Source: Streptacidiphilus sp. ASG 303
Lineage (GTDB): Bacteria; Actinomycetota; Actinomycetes; Streptomycetales; Streptomycetaceae
Direction: 5' to 3'
DNA: 64,000 nucleotides
NCBI RefSeq assembly: GCF_020991365.1
Contig: NZ_JAJLRA010000021.1
Coordinates: 42,764-106,763 of the forward strand
Notes under the pieces: model-generated
The model's input: the letters and a program-made list of their open reading frames with translations, nothing else
Databases searched by the model: none
Told to the model about the DNA's origin: nothing
Position numbers and translations under genes: made by a program
Shown: piece by piece, positions 26,695 through 37,016 of the stretch
Position numbering within the stretch: the first letter of the stretch is position 1
Layout: the number at the start of each line of letters is the position of its first letter

Positions 26695-27477
26695 TCAGCC
26701 CTCCCAGAAGCGGAAGGCCTGGTACCCGAGCGCGGCGTAGGCCGGCGGCACGTCCAGCAGCTCCATCACCTGGTAGGCCAGCCGCCAGAACCAGTCGCCC
26801 ACCGGCGTCTGCCACAGCAGGGCGAAGACCGCCAGCATGCCGAAGGGCGCGAACGGCTCCACCGCCCGCCGCGCCCTCAGCGACAGCCAGGGCTCGATGA
26901 TGCCGTAGCCGTCGAAGCCCGGCACGGGTATGAGGTTGAGCACCGTCGCGGTGATCTGGAGCAGCGCGAGGAAGGACAGCGCCACCGTGAACGCGGGCGG
27001 CGCCGAGTCCAGCAGGCCCGCCCCGATGGGGGCGAGCAGCGCCACCGCCAGCGCCAGGTTCACCAGCGGGCCCGCCGCCGAGATCAGGCTGTGCTTCCAG
27101 CGGCCGCTGATCCGGTGCCGCTCGATGAAGACCGCGCCGCCCGGCAGGCCGATCCCGCCGAGGATCACGAAGACCACCGGCAGGATGACGCTGAGCAGCG
27201 TGTTGGCGTACTTGAACGGGTTGAGCGTCAGGTAGCCCTTGGCGCCCACCGTGAGGTCGCCGCCGTGCAGCGCGGTGCGGGCGTGCGCGTACTCGTGCAG
27301 GCAGAGCGAGACGACCCAGCCCGAGACCACGAGGAGGAAGACGCCGAAGCGGGCGTTCTCCCCGAAGCCGCTCCACACCGCCCACGCGGACGTGCCGAGG
27401 ACGGCGAGCAGCACCCAGAAGACCGGACTGATCCGGCGCTCCTCGCTGCGGGGGCGCTGGGCTTCGGCGAACGTCAT
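26695..27477 (-). CDS. Site-2-type intramembrane metalloprotease (M50)
   Basis: 260 residues, about six membrane helices. The zinc motif HEYAH (His61, Glu62, His65) lies in a helix and the partner motif NLIPVPGFDG appears around residue 190, as in S2P/RseP proteases without a PDZ domain. Such enzymes cut transmembrane anti-sigma factors or other proteins. An RskA-type anti-sigma protein is encoded 14 kb away, a possible but unproven client. ATG at 27477. Confidence 0.87.
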   Translation of the reverse strand: MTFAEAQRPRSEERRISPVFWVLLAVLGTSAWAVWSGFGENARFGVFLLVVSGWVVSLCLHEYAHARTALHGGDLTVGAKGYLTLNPFKYANTLLSVILPVVFVILGGIGLPGGAVFIERHRISGRWKHSLISAAGPLVNLALAVALLAPIGAGLLDSAPPAFTVALSFLALLQITATVLNLIPVPGFDGYGIIEPWLSLRARRAVEPFAPFGMLAVFALLWQTPVGDWFWRLAYQVMELLDVPPAYAALGYQAFRFWEG

Positions 27478-27714
27478 GGCGGAAGGGCTCCGGGGTCTCG
27501 GGACGGCAGGGGGACCGATCATGCCCGCCCGCGGATCGCACCCACAAGCGGCGCTGGGAGAACGCATGCGCGGCCCCGGCCGTTCCACGGCCCCGCCCGA
27601 GCCCCGCCCGGCATCCGCCCCCGCACCCGACCGGGCCCCGTCCGGAACGCCCCTCCTCCGGCCGCCGTCCCGCCCCCCGCCCCGCCGCGGGCAGCCCTCC
27701 ACCAGAATGGGGCC

Positions 27715-30700
27715 GTGCGCTACGGCATCCTGGGCACCACCCTGGCCCACCACGACGACGGCACCCCCGTCCCCCTCGGCGGTGCCCGGCTGCGCGCCCT
27801 GCTCGCCGCGCTCGCCCTGCGCGAGGGCCGCCCGGTGCCCGCCGCCGTCCTGGTCGGCGAGGTGTGGGACGGCGACCCGCCGCAGGACGGCACCGGTGCG
27901 CTCCAGACCCTGGTCGGCCGGCTGCGCCGGTCCCTCGGCCGGGACGCGGTCGGCTCCGGGCCCGAGGGCTACCGGCTGCGCGCCGGGGCCGACGAGGTGG
28001 ACCTCGGCCGCTTCCGGCGGCTCGCCGCCGAGGGGGAGCGGGCGCTGGCCGCCGGCCGGGCCGGGGAGGCCGCCGGGCTGCTGCGCGAGGCGCTGGACCT
28101 GTGGCGCGGGCCCGCCCTCGCCGACCTCCCCGACCGGGAGGCCCCCGCCGCCCGCTGCGAGGCGCAGCGGCTCGCCGCCCTGCGCGCCAGGATCGCCGCC
28201 GACCTGGCCCTCGGCCGCACCGCGCCGCTCGTCCCCGAGCTCGCCGGGCTGGTCCGCGACCACCCGCTGGACGAGCCGCTGCACGCGCTGCGGATCCGGG
28301 CGCTGCGCGCCGAGGGCCGCGCCGCCGAGGCGCTGCAGGCGTACGAGGAGGCGCGGCGCGCCCTGGCCGACGGGCTGGGCGCCGACCCGGGCCCGGAGCT
28401 GCGGGCGCTGCACCGGGAGCTGCTCGCCCCGCCGCCCGCCGGGGACCCGGCACCCGTCGAGGATCCGCCGTCCGCCGGGTACCTGGCCCCCGCCGAGGAT
28501 CCGGCCCGCACCCCCGCCCCGCCCGCGCCTCCCGCCGCCTCCGCCCCCGCCCGCCCGCCCGGCAACCTGCGGTCCGGCCTCACCAGCTTCGTCGGCCGCG
28601 AGGACGAGCTGCGTGGGCTGGCGGCCGCCCTCTCCTCCGCCCGGCTGGTCACCCTCACCGGCCCGGGCGGCTCCGGCAAGACCCGGCTCTCGCTGGAGGC
28701 GGCCCGCGCCCAGCAGGCCGCCGGCGCCTGGCCGGACGGCGTCTGGCTCGCCGAACTCGCGCCGCTCGACGACCCCGAGGCCGTCCCCGGCGCCGTCCTC
28801 GCCGCGCTGGGCCTGCGCGAGACGGTGCTGCACCACGGCAAGGTCGCCGACGCCCTGGAGGCGCGGTCCGCCGACCCGGTGCGCCGGCTGGTCGAGCACT
28901 GCGCCGGGCGGCGGATGCTGCTGCTCCTCGACAACTGCGAGCACCTGGTCGGTGCGAGCGCCGGCCTGGCCGACCGCCTGCTGGCCGAGTGCCCCGGCGT
29001 GGCCGTCCTCGCCACCAGCCGGGAGCCGCTCGGCGTCCCCGGCGAGGCGGTGCGGCCGCTCGACCCCCTGCCGGAGCGGGAGGCGCTCCGGCTGCTCGCC
29101 GAACGCGGGGCGGCGGCGCGCCCCGGCTTCGACCCCGCCGAGGACCCGGCCGCCGCCGCCGAGGTCTGCCGCCGCCTGGACGGGCTGCCGCTCGCCCTCG
29201 AACTGGCGGCGGCCCGCCTGCGCGGCATGACGCTGCGCCAGATCGCGGACCGGCTGGACCGCCGCTTCCGGCTCCTGGACGGCGGCAGCCGCACCCTGCT
29301 GCCCCGTCAGCAGACGCTGCGCGCGGTGGTCGACTGGAGCTGGGACCTCCTCGGCGACGGCGAGCGCGCCGTCCTGCGCCGCCTCTCCGTCTTCGCCGGG
29401 GGCTGCACCCTGGAGGCCGCGGAACAGGTCTGCGCCGACGGCGCCGACCTGGCCGAGGAGGACGTCGCCGGCCTCCTGCTCTCCCTGGTCGACCGGTCCC
29501 TGGTGGTCGCGGACCTCGACGGCGGCGACGGCGGCGCCCGGTACCGGCTCCTGGAGACCGTCCACGCGTACGCCGCCGAGCGGCTGCGGGAGGCGGGCGA
29601 CGCCGAGCTCCACCGGGCGCGGCAGCGCCACCTCCGCTTCTTCCGCGAACTGGTCCGCCGCACCGAGCCGCTGCTGCGCGGCCGGGAGCAGCTGCGCCGG
29701 CTGGACCTGCTGGAGCGCGAGAAGGACGACATCCGGGCCGCCCTGCGCCGCGCCGTCGACGCCGGGGAGGAGCAGGAGGCGCTCTGCCTGGTCCTCGGCA
29801 TGGGCTGGCTGTGGGCCGTCCGCAACGACCGGACCGAGGCCCGTGCCTGGTGCGACGCCGTCGCCGCCCTGGGCCCCGACCCGCTGGACGCGGACCCCTA
29901 CGACGCCGACCTGCACGACGCCGACCTGCACCGCGCCGACCTGCACGACGCCGCCCTGCACCGCGCCGCCCTGCACGGCGCCGCCCTGCACCGCGCCGCC
30001 CTGCACGGCGCCCACCCGCACGGCGCCGGCCTCCGCGCCGCGGCCGCCGCCGCCCCCGCGCCGCTGGACCTCCCGCCGCCCTGGCCGCCCGCCGTGCTGC
30101 GGGAGGCGAGGCGGCAGGCGTTCCTGTACCGGCTCGTCGCCGGGATCGAGGAGGACCTCGCCGCCCTCTCCCCGGAGGCCACCGCCGAGCTCGGCCGCCG
30201 CGTCCTGGCCGCCTACCCGCCCGAACTGCCCCGCTCGGCCCGCTTCCCGGCCCAGGTGCGCGTCTTCGCCGCCCTCGTGGCGGGCGACCTGGACGCGGTC
30301 CCGGCCGTGCTGGACGCGATGGTGGAGGGCTGCCGCCGCCACGGCGGCGAGTGGGACCAGGCCTTCGCCCTGCAGTTCCGGGCCAAGTTCGCCAACGACC
30401 GGCCCGGCGGCCCGGAGCAGTCCCTGGCCGACGCGGAGGAGGCGCTGCGCACCTTCGAACGGCTGGGCGACCGCTGGGGCCTGTCCGAGGCGCTCTCCGC
30501 CCTGGCCGAGGCCGCCGCCAGGCGCGGCGACGCCGCCCTCGCCTCCGACGGCTACGCCCGCGCCCTGGGGCTCGCCCGGGAGCTGGGAGCCCGCCACGAC
30601 GTGCCCGGCCTGCTGGTCCGCCGGGGCGAGGCGCTGTTCGGCAGCGACCCCGGGGAGGCGGAGCGGCTCGTCCGGGAGGGTGTCCGGGAGGCGCTCGCCC

Positions 30701-31293
30701 TCGGCCGGGACGGCGCGGGCACCGCCTTCTTCGGCGAGCTGCTCCTGCTGATGCTGGCGGTCCGCCGGGGCGACCGCGACGGCGCGGACGCCCTGGTCGG
30801 GAGGCTGGCGCAGGGCCTCTCCCAGGTCGGGTTCCCCGGGCAGGACGTCTTCCGCGGGATCCACGACGCCGCCCACGGCTGGTCGGAGGCCCGCTTCGGC
30901 CGCCCGCGCCGGGGGGTGGCCCTGGTCCGCGACGGCGTCCGGCGGATGCGGGGCGCCTCGGGCCCCGCCCGGTGGTTCGCCGACCTCATGGCCGTCGTGC
31001 TCCTGTCGATGGCCGCCTGCGCGCTGGCCCGCCTCGCCGTCCACCCGGCGGAGCCGGAGCAGGACCGGCGGGAGGCCGCCCGCCGCGGCGCCGCCCTGCT
31101 CGGCGCGTACGCCGCCCTGGGCCGCAAGCACCCCGGCAACCACCTGGCGCGGCAGGAGGTCGCCGACCACGAGCGGCTGCTGCGCGGGGTGCTCGGCGAC
31201 GCCGGGTACGAGGCCGCGCACGCCGAGGGCGGCGGCCTCGACATCGCCGGGGCCGCCGCCCTGCTGGAGCCGTGGGGCGGGGAGGCGGGCTGA
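27715..31293 (+). CDS. AfsR/SARP-type large transcriptional regulator
   Basis: 1192 residues. The N-terminal winged-helix OmpR-like DNA-binding domain (1-95) and the BTAD helical domain (100-245) mark a SARP. Pro/Ala linker, then an NB-ARC/STAND ATPase: P-loop GPGGSGKT (about 316-323), Walker B LLLLDNCEHL, RQQTLRAVVDWSWDLL, and a C-terminal TPR-like helical half. Residues 725-773 hold about nine pentapeptide units of the form (D/R/G)A(D/A)LH, unusual for the family. GTG at 27715 has no strong ribosome site. Such proteins often switch on antibiotic clusters; the target here may be the adjacent ABC exporter or cellulase. Confidence 0.88.
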   Translation: MRYGILGTTLAHHDDGTPVPLGGARLRALLAALALREGRPVPAAVLVGEVWDGDPPQDGTGALQTLVGRLRRSLGRDAVGSGPEGYRLRAGADEVDLGRFRRLAAEGERALAAGRAGEAAGLLREALDLWRGPALADLPDREAPAARCEAQRLAALRARIAADLALGRTAPLVPELAGLVRDHPLDEPLHALRIRALRAEGRAAEALQAYEEARRALADGLGADPGPELRALHRELLAPPPAGDPAPVEDPPSAGYLAPAEDPARTPAPPAPPAASAPARPPGNLRSGLTSFVGREDELRGLAAALSSARLVTLTGPGGSGKTRLSLEAARAQQAAGAWPDGVWLAELAPLDDPEAVPGAVLAALGLRETVLHHGKVADALEARSADPVRRLVEHCAGRRMLLLLDNCEHLVGASAGLADRLLAECPGVAVLATSREPLGVPGEAVRPLDPLPEREALRLLAERGAAARPGFDPAEDPAAAAEVCRRLDGLPLALELAAARLRGMTLRQIADRLDRRFRLLDGGSRTLLPRQQTLRAVVDWSWDLLGDGERAVLRRLSVFAGGCTLEAAEQVCADGADLAEEDVAGLLLSLVDRSLVVADLDGGDGGARYRLLETVHAYAAERLREAGDAELHRARQRHLRFFRELVRRTEPLLRGREQLRRLDLLEREKDDIRAALRRAVDAGEEQEALCLVLGMGWLWAVRNDRTEARAWCDAVAALGPDPLDADPYDADLHDADLHRADLHDAALHRAALHGAALHRAALHGAHPHGAGLRAAAAAAPAPLDLPPPWPPAVLREARRQAFLYRLVAGIEEDLAALSPEATAELGRRVLAAYPPELPRSARFPAQVRVFAALVAGDLDAVPAVLDAMVEGCRRHGGEWDQAFALQFRAKFANDRPGGPEQSLADAEEALRTFERLGDRWGLSEALSALAEAAARRGDAALASDGYARALGLARELGARHDVPGLLVRRGEALFGSDPGEAERLVREGVREALALGRDGAGTAFFGELLLLMLAVRRGDRDGADALVGRLAQGLSQVGFPGQDVFRGIHDAAHGWSEARFGRPRRGVALVRDGVRRMRGASGPARWFADLMAVVLLSMAACALARLAVHPAEPEQDRREAARRGAALLGAYAALGRKHPGNHLARQEVADHERLLRGVLGDAGYEAAHAEGGGLDIAGAAALLEPWGGEAG
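29887..30033 (+). repeat. 15-bp repeat coding for pentapeptide units
   Basis: About nine imperfect 15-bp units, consensus like GACGCCGACCTGCAC, code for DADLH, RADLH, DAALH, RAALH, GAALH. In-frame repetition keeps the reading frame of the AfsR-type gene. Confidence 0.8.
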
Positions 31294-32129
31294 TCAGGTC
31301 CGCTTCCGGAACCGGGCCACCGCCAGCGGTGCGGCGACCGCCGTGATCCCCGCCGTCCACGCCAGCACCATGAGCACCGGGTGGGCCAGCGGCCCGCCGT
31401 TGAACAGGGCGCGGGAGGCGTCGGCCAGCGCCGACATCGGGTTGAGCCGGGTGAACGCCCGCAGCCAGCCCGGCATGGTCGCCGGGTCGGCGAAGGTCGA
31501 GCTGCCGAACTGCAGCGGCATCAGCACCAGCGCGGAGACCCCCTGCACCGCCTGGGCGCTGCGCAGCGACATGCCGAGCAGCATGGACAGCCACACCATC
31601 GCCGAGCCGAAGAGCAGCGAGAGCGCGACCGCGGCCAGCACCTGCAGCGGACCGGTCCGCACCTCCAGCCCCAGCAGCAGCGCGAAGGCGATGAGGACGG
31701 TGAACGACACCAGCCCGCGGAGCGTCTCCGCCAGGAGCTTCGCGACCAGCACCGAGGCGCGGCCGATCGGCAGGGTGCGGAAGCGGTCCATCACGCCGGT
31801 GGCGAAGTCGGAGTTGAGGCCGGTGCCGACGGCCATCGCCAGGTTGATGCCGGTCTGGCCCAGCAGGCCGGGGACCAGGTACTGGATGTAGTCGCCCCGG
31901 CCGCCGGACATCGCGCCGCCGAAGACGTAGACGAAGAGCACGATGAAGACGACCGGCATCAGCAGGGCGTCGAACATCGACTCCGGGTCGGCCTTGATCC
32001 GCAGCAGGTTGCGGCGGGTCAGCGCCCCGACGTGGCGGAGCTGGGCGCGGAGCCCGATCCGGCCGTCGCCCGCGGGCGGGGCGCCGTCGTACGGGGTGTC
32101 GTCGTACGGGGAGGTGAGGACGGCGGTGC

Positions 32130-32133
<4 letters not shown>
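31294..32133 (-). CDS. ABC-2 type transporter permease (DrrB-like)
   Basis: 279 residues with six hydrophobic helices and a conserved ABC-2 segment, FRTLPIGRASVLVAKLLAET, and LRAFTRLNPMSALADASRAL. This is the daunorubicin-resistance DrrB/NodJ type that forms a pore with a DrrA ATPase. ATG at 32133 overlaps the ATPase stop (ATGA). Its stop touches the AfsR-type gene's stop without any gap. Exported substrate unknown; drug or lipid-like molecules are typical. Confidence 0.9.
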
Positions 32134-33188
<1,055 letters not shown>

Positions 33189-33204
33189 GCCCCCACGCTC
33201 CCCG

Positions 33205-33282
33205 GCGCCGCTCCCGTCCCGCCGTCATCCCGCCGTCACCGCCGCCGCGCCGCTCCCGTCCCGCCGTCACGCCGCCGTCACC
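33205..33282. repeat. 36-bp direct repeat upstream of the ABC transporter
   Basis: Copies at 33205-33240 and 33247-33282 differ at about two positions. Both begin GCGCCGCTCCCGTCCCGCCG. They lie 16-94 bp upstream of the ATPase gene start and could bear on its control. Confidence 0.75.
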
Positions 33283-33338
33283 TCTGCGGCGCACCGCCCG
33301 GCACCGCCCCGGCACGGGCACCGCCCCGGGAACGGCAC

Positions 33339-33372
33339 CGCCCCGGGACCGGCGGGTGCCGGTCCCGGGGCG
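33339..33372. terminator. Terminator after the cellulase gene
   Basis: Perfect 15-bp stem CGCCCCGGGACCGGC / GCCGGTCCCGGGGCG with a 4-nt loop, about 57 nt beyond the cellulase stop on the minus strand. Confidence 0.75.
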
Positions 33373-33428
33373 GGCGCTCCGGGCGTGCGCGCGGGGTGCG
33401 GGCGCGGGGTGCGGGTCGTGCGGGCGGC

Positions 33429-35396
33429 TCAGCCCGCGGTGCAGGTGAGCGTCGGGACCGCGTTGGTGCCGCTGTAGGTGCCCTGGAACCCGAAGGTCGT
33501 CGAGCCGCCGGCCGCGAGGCTGCCGTTGTAGTCGACGTTGACCGCGCTCACCGCCTGGCCGCTCTGGGTGGCGGTGGTGCTCCAGGCGTTGGTGATCCGC
33601 TGGTCGCCGCCGAACGTCCAGGTGACCTTCCAGGAGGTGACGGCGCTGCCGCCCGCCTTCACCGTGACGTCGGCGGTGAAGCCGGTGCCCCAGGAGTTGG
33701 TCACCGTGTACGCCGCGGTGCAGCCGCTGCCGCCGCCGGACGGGGCGGTGGTGACGGAGAGCGCCGTGGAGGCGGCGGAGGTGTTGCCGGCCGCGTCGCG
33801 GGCCTTGACGGTGTAGCTGTAGGCGGTGGCGGCGGTGAGGCCGGTGTCGGTGTAGGAGGTGCCGGCGGTGGTGCCGATCTTGGTGGCGCCCCGGTAGACG
33901 TCGTAGGCGGTGACGCCGGTGTCGTCGGTGGAGGCGGTCCAGGAGAGGGAGACGCTGGAGGAGGTGGTGCCGGTGGACTTCAGGCCCGTCGGCACGCTCG
34001 GGGCCTGGGTGTCGCCCCCGCCGCCGGTCACCGGCGGGTAGGCGTTCTTCAGCAGCTCCTGGAACTGGGCGGAGAACCAGTGGCCCGCCAGCGGCGCGTT
34101 CGGCAGGGCGCCGGTGAGGTTGTTGCCGTTGCGCGCGTTGCCCGTGTACGTCGGGTCGCACATCCGGTCGAAGCCCTTGCCCTCGTCGTTGGCGACGGCG
34201 GAGCTGGCGCCGTCCGACTCGCCCGGGGGCTTCACCCACACGTAGGCGTCGATGTTCGGGGCGGGGGAGGCCACGGGCCGCTCGCCGAGGCCGGCGCCGC
34301 TCTGGTTGCACCAGTTGCCGGCGTGGATCCGGCGGTCGAGGCGGCCGCCGTCGACGTACGCGTCGACGGAGGTCAGCGGGCCGGGGCCGCTCGGCCGGGC
34401 GCTGCCGCCCCAGCCGTTGCGGGAGGTGTCGACCAGCATGCCGATGCTCGCCGGGAAGCCGGTGGCGATGAGCTTGTCGCGCAGGCCGAGGGCGTAGGAC
34501 TGCTCGTCGACGTACTGGTTCCAGTCCACCCACTTGGACTGGCGCACGGTGGTGCCGTTGACCGAGTCGGTGACCTTGAAGTTCTTCTCCACGGTGGCGC
34601 TGTAGTTGGCCGTGTTGACGATGAATCCGGTCACGTCGTCGACGGTGGCGCCGTTGCTGGTGGCGGCCTTGTACAGCTCCTGGGCGGAGGGGCCGAGGTT
34701 GGAGTCCCAGCCGAGCCAGCCGTGGTGGCCGGCGTCGACGTAGTTGTAGGTGTTGCCGAGCGAGCCCAGCTTGTGCAGCGCGTACCCGACGCCCTTCTCG
34801 TAGTTGCCGTTGGCCTTCATGGTCGCGCAGGCCTCGGTGGAGCCCGCGGTGCCGCCCGCGTTGGTGACCAGGTTCGGCAGCGAGTCGGGCTCGATGACGT
34901 TGACGATGCGCAGGTTCGCGTAGGCGGGGTCGGCCATGATCGCCGCGATGGGGTCGATGTACTCGGTCTGGTAGCGGGCGAGGTCCGTGGGGCCGAGCTC
35001 GCCGTTGGAGGCCAGGGCGGCGCAGTCGCGGCCGGGGAGGTCGTAGATGACGAACTGGACCAGGTTCGCGCCCTGGGCGAGCGCCTTGTCCAGGTGGGCC
35101 CTGAGGCCCATGGCGCCCCCGGTGCCGTTGATGGCGGCGATGCGGTCCAGCCACACCGCGGTGGGCTGGCCGGCGACGGCGCTGCCGCCCGGTTCGGCCG
35201 CCGCGTGGGCGGCCCAGTCCGGGTTCACGTACATCCTGGCGCCCGCGAACGGGTTGTCCACGCGGGCGGCGGCCGCGGCCTGGGCCGTGCCGCCCGCGGC
35301 GACGCCGAGCCCGGAGGCCAGCGCCAGTGCGCCCAGCGCGGCGAGGCTGCGGCGGAGGCGAGAGCGGCGCTCTCCGCGCGCTGGGGGTGTGGTCAC
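33429..35396 (-). CDS. Secreted GH6 cellulase with Fn3 and CBM2
   Basis: 655 residues. A long signal peptide (RRSRLRRSLAALGALALASG ... cut near AQA, about residue 40) precedes a GH6 domain (about 45-450) with the catalytic acids in QFVIYDLPGRDCAALASNGE and VNVIEPDSLPNLVTN. A fibronectin-III domain (about 460-550) and a cellulose-binding CBM2 (last 105 residues, TAAYTVTNSWGTGFTADVTV) follow. The order looks like a cellobiohydrolase/endoglucanase that releases cellobiose. GTG at 35396 with AGGAG seven bases upstream. Two CebR-type palindromes upstream predict cellobiose control. Confidence 0.93.
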   Translation of the reverse strand: MTTPPARGERRSRLRRSLAALGALALASGLGVAAGGTAQAAAAARVDNPFAGARMYVNPDWAAHAAAEPGGSAVAGQPTAVWLDRIAAINGTGGAMGLRAHLDKALAQGANLVQFVIYDLPGRDCAALASNGELGPTDLARYQTEYIDPIAAIMADPAYANLRIVNVIEPDSLPNLVTNAGGTAGSTEACATMKANGNYEKGVGYALHKLGSLGNTYNYVDAGHHGWLGWDSNLGPSAQELYKAATSNGATVDDVTGFIVNTANYSATVEKNFKVTDSVNGTTVRQSKWVDWNQYVDEQSYALGLRDKLIATGFPASIGMLVDTSRNGWGGSARPSGPGPLTSVDAYVDGGRLDRRIHAGNWCNQSGAGLGERPVASPAPNIDAYVWVKPPGESDGASSAVANDEGKGFDRMCDPTYTGNARNGNNLTGALPNAPLAGHWFSAQFQELLKNAYPPVTGGGGDTQAPSVPTGLKSTGTTSSSVSLSWTASTDDTGVTAYDVYRGATKIGTTAGTSYTDTGLTAATAYSYTVKARDAAGNTSAASTALSVTTAPSGGGSGCTAAYTVTNSWGTGFTADVTVKAGGSAVTSWKVTWTFGGDQRITNAWSTTATQSGQAVSAVNVDYNGSLAAGGSTTFGFQGTYSGTNAVPTLTCTAG

Positions 35397-35513
35397 GTCG
35401 GCTCCTAAGGGGAGGGAGGCGCCGGCCGGGATGGGTGGTCGCCGGCCGGCCGGGGGTGGGGTGGGGCGCCTCCGGCTGATGCCGCCGGACGGGCGGTCCC
35501 GACGGGCCCTTCG

Positions 35514-35527
35514 TGGAAGCGCTCCCA
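35514..35527. promoter_or_regulatory. CebR-like operator (one mismatch)
   Basis: TGGAAGCGCTCCCA matches the Streptomyces CebR operator TGGGAGCGCTCCCA at 13 of 14 positions. It lies 118 bp before the cellulase GTG, a normal place for a repressor site. CebR releases in the presence of cello-oligosaccharides. Confidence 0.85.
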
Positions 35528-35786
35528 CGGAGCGCCGGCCCACGGGGCCGCAGGGGTCGGGAGTCGGGGGCACCACGATGCGTGGTGGCGTCGGCTGCCG
35601 GGCCCGCACATGGTGCGGGGCGGGGGCGACGCGGCGACAGATCACATGAAGCCACCGCTGGCCTGGCCTGTCAATGGTCCGCACCGGCTTCACCTGTTGA
35701 ACGCGGACCGCCGCGCCCGGCCCGCCCGGCGCGGCCGGAGGGGATTCCCGGCGCGCTGTTTCGGTGCGTCTCGCCGCGGGCATGTA

Positions 35787-35800
35787 TGGGAGCGCTCCCA
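35787..35800. promoter_or_regulatory. CebR operator (perfect)
   Basis: Exact TGGGAGCGCTCCCA palindrome, 390 bp before the cellulase start and 90 bp past the panB stop. With the nearer box it could allow repression by DNA looping. Confidence 0.88.
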
Positions 35801-35889
35801 GGTGCGGGGCGCCGACGGACCCCGGAAAGCGCCGGGGCGGGCGGGTCGCGACCCGCCCGCCCCGGCGCCCCGTCACGGGGCCCCGCGCC

Positions 35890-36777
35890 TCAGTGGAAGG
35901 AGTGCTCCTCGCCGGGGAAGGCCCCCGACGCCACGTCCTCGCCGAAGGCCCGGGCCGCGTCGCCCAGCACCGCCCGCAGGTTCGCGTACTGCTTGACGAA
36001 CCTCGGCACCCGCCCGGCCGTCATCCCGGCCATGTCCGTCCACACCAGCACCTGCGCGTCGCAGCCGACGCCCGCGCCGATGCCCACCGTCGGGATCGCC
36101 AGCGAGGCGGTCACCTGCGCGGCCAGCTCGGCCGGCACCGCCTCCAGCACCACCGCGAACGCGCCGGCCGCCTGCACCGCCTTGGCGTCCCGCATCAGCT
36201 GGTGGGCCGCCTCCTCGCCGCGGCCCTGCACCGGGTAGCCGCCCAGCGCGTGCACCGACTGCGGGGTCAGGCCGATGTGCGCCATCACCGGCACGCCGGC
36301 CTGCACCAGCAGCTCGATCGCGGGCGCCGCCCGCTCGCCGCCCTCCAGCTTCACCGCGCCCGCGCCCGCCTCCTTCAGCAGGCGGACGCCGTTGTGCAGC
36401 GCCTGGGAGGGCGACTCCTGGTACGAGCCGAAGGGCAGGTCGGCGACGACCAGCGCCCGCTCGGTGCCCCGCACCACGGCGGCGGAGAGCATCACCATCT
36501 GGTCCATGGTGACCGGCACGGTCGTGTCGTAGCCGAGGTGGCAGTTGCCCGCCGAGTCGCCGACGAGCAGGACGGGGATCCCCGCCTCGTCGAAGACCCC
36601 GGCGGTGAGCGCGTCGTAGGCGGTGAGCATCGGCCAGCGCTCGCCGCGCTGCTTGGCGGCGGCGATGTCGCGCACGGTCACCCGGCGGTTGCGGGTGCCC
36701 CCGTACAGCGAGTTCGCCGGGCGGTCCTGGCCCTGGCCCCGGTCCTGGACAGGCGGGAGCGGAGAGGAAGCGTTCAT
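35890..36777 (-). CDS. panB: 3-methyl-2-oxobutanoate hydroxymethyltransferase
   Basis: 295 residues. First step of pantothenate synthesis: a formaldehyde unit from methylene-tetrahydrofolate goes to ketoisovalerate. The core is intact: [102 protein letters not shown]. An extra 30-residue N-terminal stretch precedes the barrel. AGGAG before the ATG at 36777. Divergent from an MFS transporter. Confidence 0.95.
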   Translation of the reverse strand: MNASSPLPPVQDRGQGQDRPANSLYGGTRNRRVTVRDIAAAKQRGERWPMLTAYDALTAGVFDEAGIPVLLVGDSAGNCHLGYDTTVPVTMDQMVMLSAAVVRGTERALVVADLPFGSYQESPSQALHNGVRLLKEAGAGAVKLEGGERAAPAIELLVQAGVPVMAHIGLTPQSVHALGGYPVQGRGEEAAHQLMRDAKAVQAAGAFAVVLEAVPAELAAQVTASLAIPTVGIGAGVGCDAQVLVWTDMAGMTAGRVPRFVKQYANLRAVLGDAARAFGEDVASGAFPGEEHSFH

Positions 36778-37016
36778 CGAACAGGCTCCTGTGGGTGTGC
36801 GGTCTCGTGGCGCCCGTACGGGCGTCCCCGGATCACCCCCCATGCTGACACGCCCCGCGCGGTGCGCAAAGAGGCGGGTGCGTACCGGTCAGGATGCGAA
36901 CCGCCCCGCACGGGGCTCTGCCGCGGCTCCGCCGTACGGGACGGACCCGTACCCCCACCCGGCCGACGCGGGCGCCCGTCCCCGGGACCCGCCCGGCCCC
37001 CACCGACGGGAGCACC

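Larger units (their letters stand above)
35397..35889. other. Intergenic region with CebR boxes
   Basis: 493 bp between panB's stop and the cellulase start. Contains two CebR-type palindromes and a TTGACA -35-like hexamer on the minus strand (35669-35674) without a good -10. No gene. Confidence 0.6.

Noticed and set aside
35641..35674. Cellulase promoter with TTGACA -35 on the minus strand
   Set aside because: The -35 is good but no acceptable -10 lies 16-19 bp away, so it is only mentioned in the intergenic entry.
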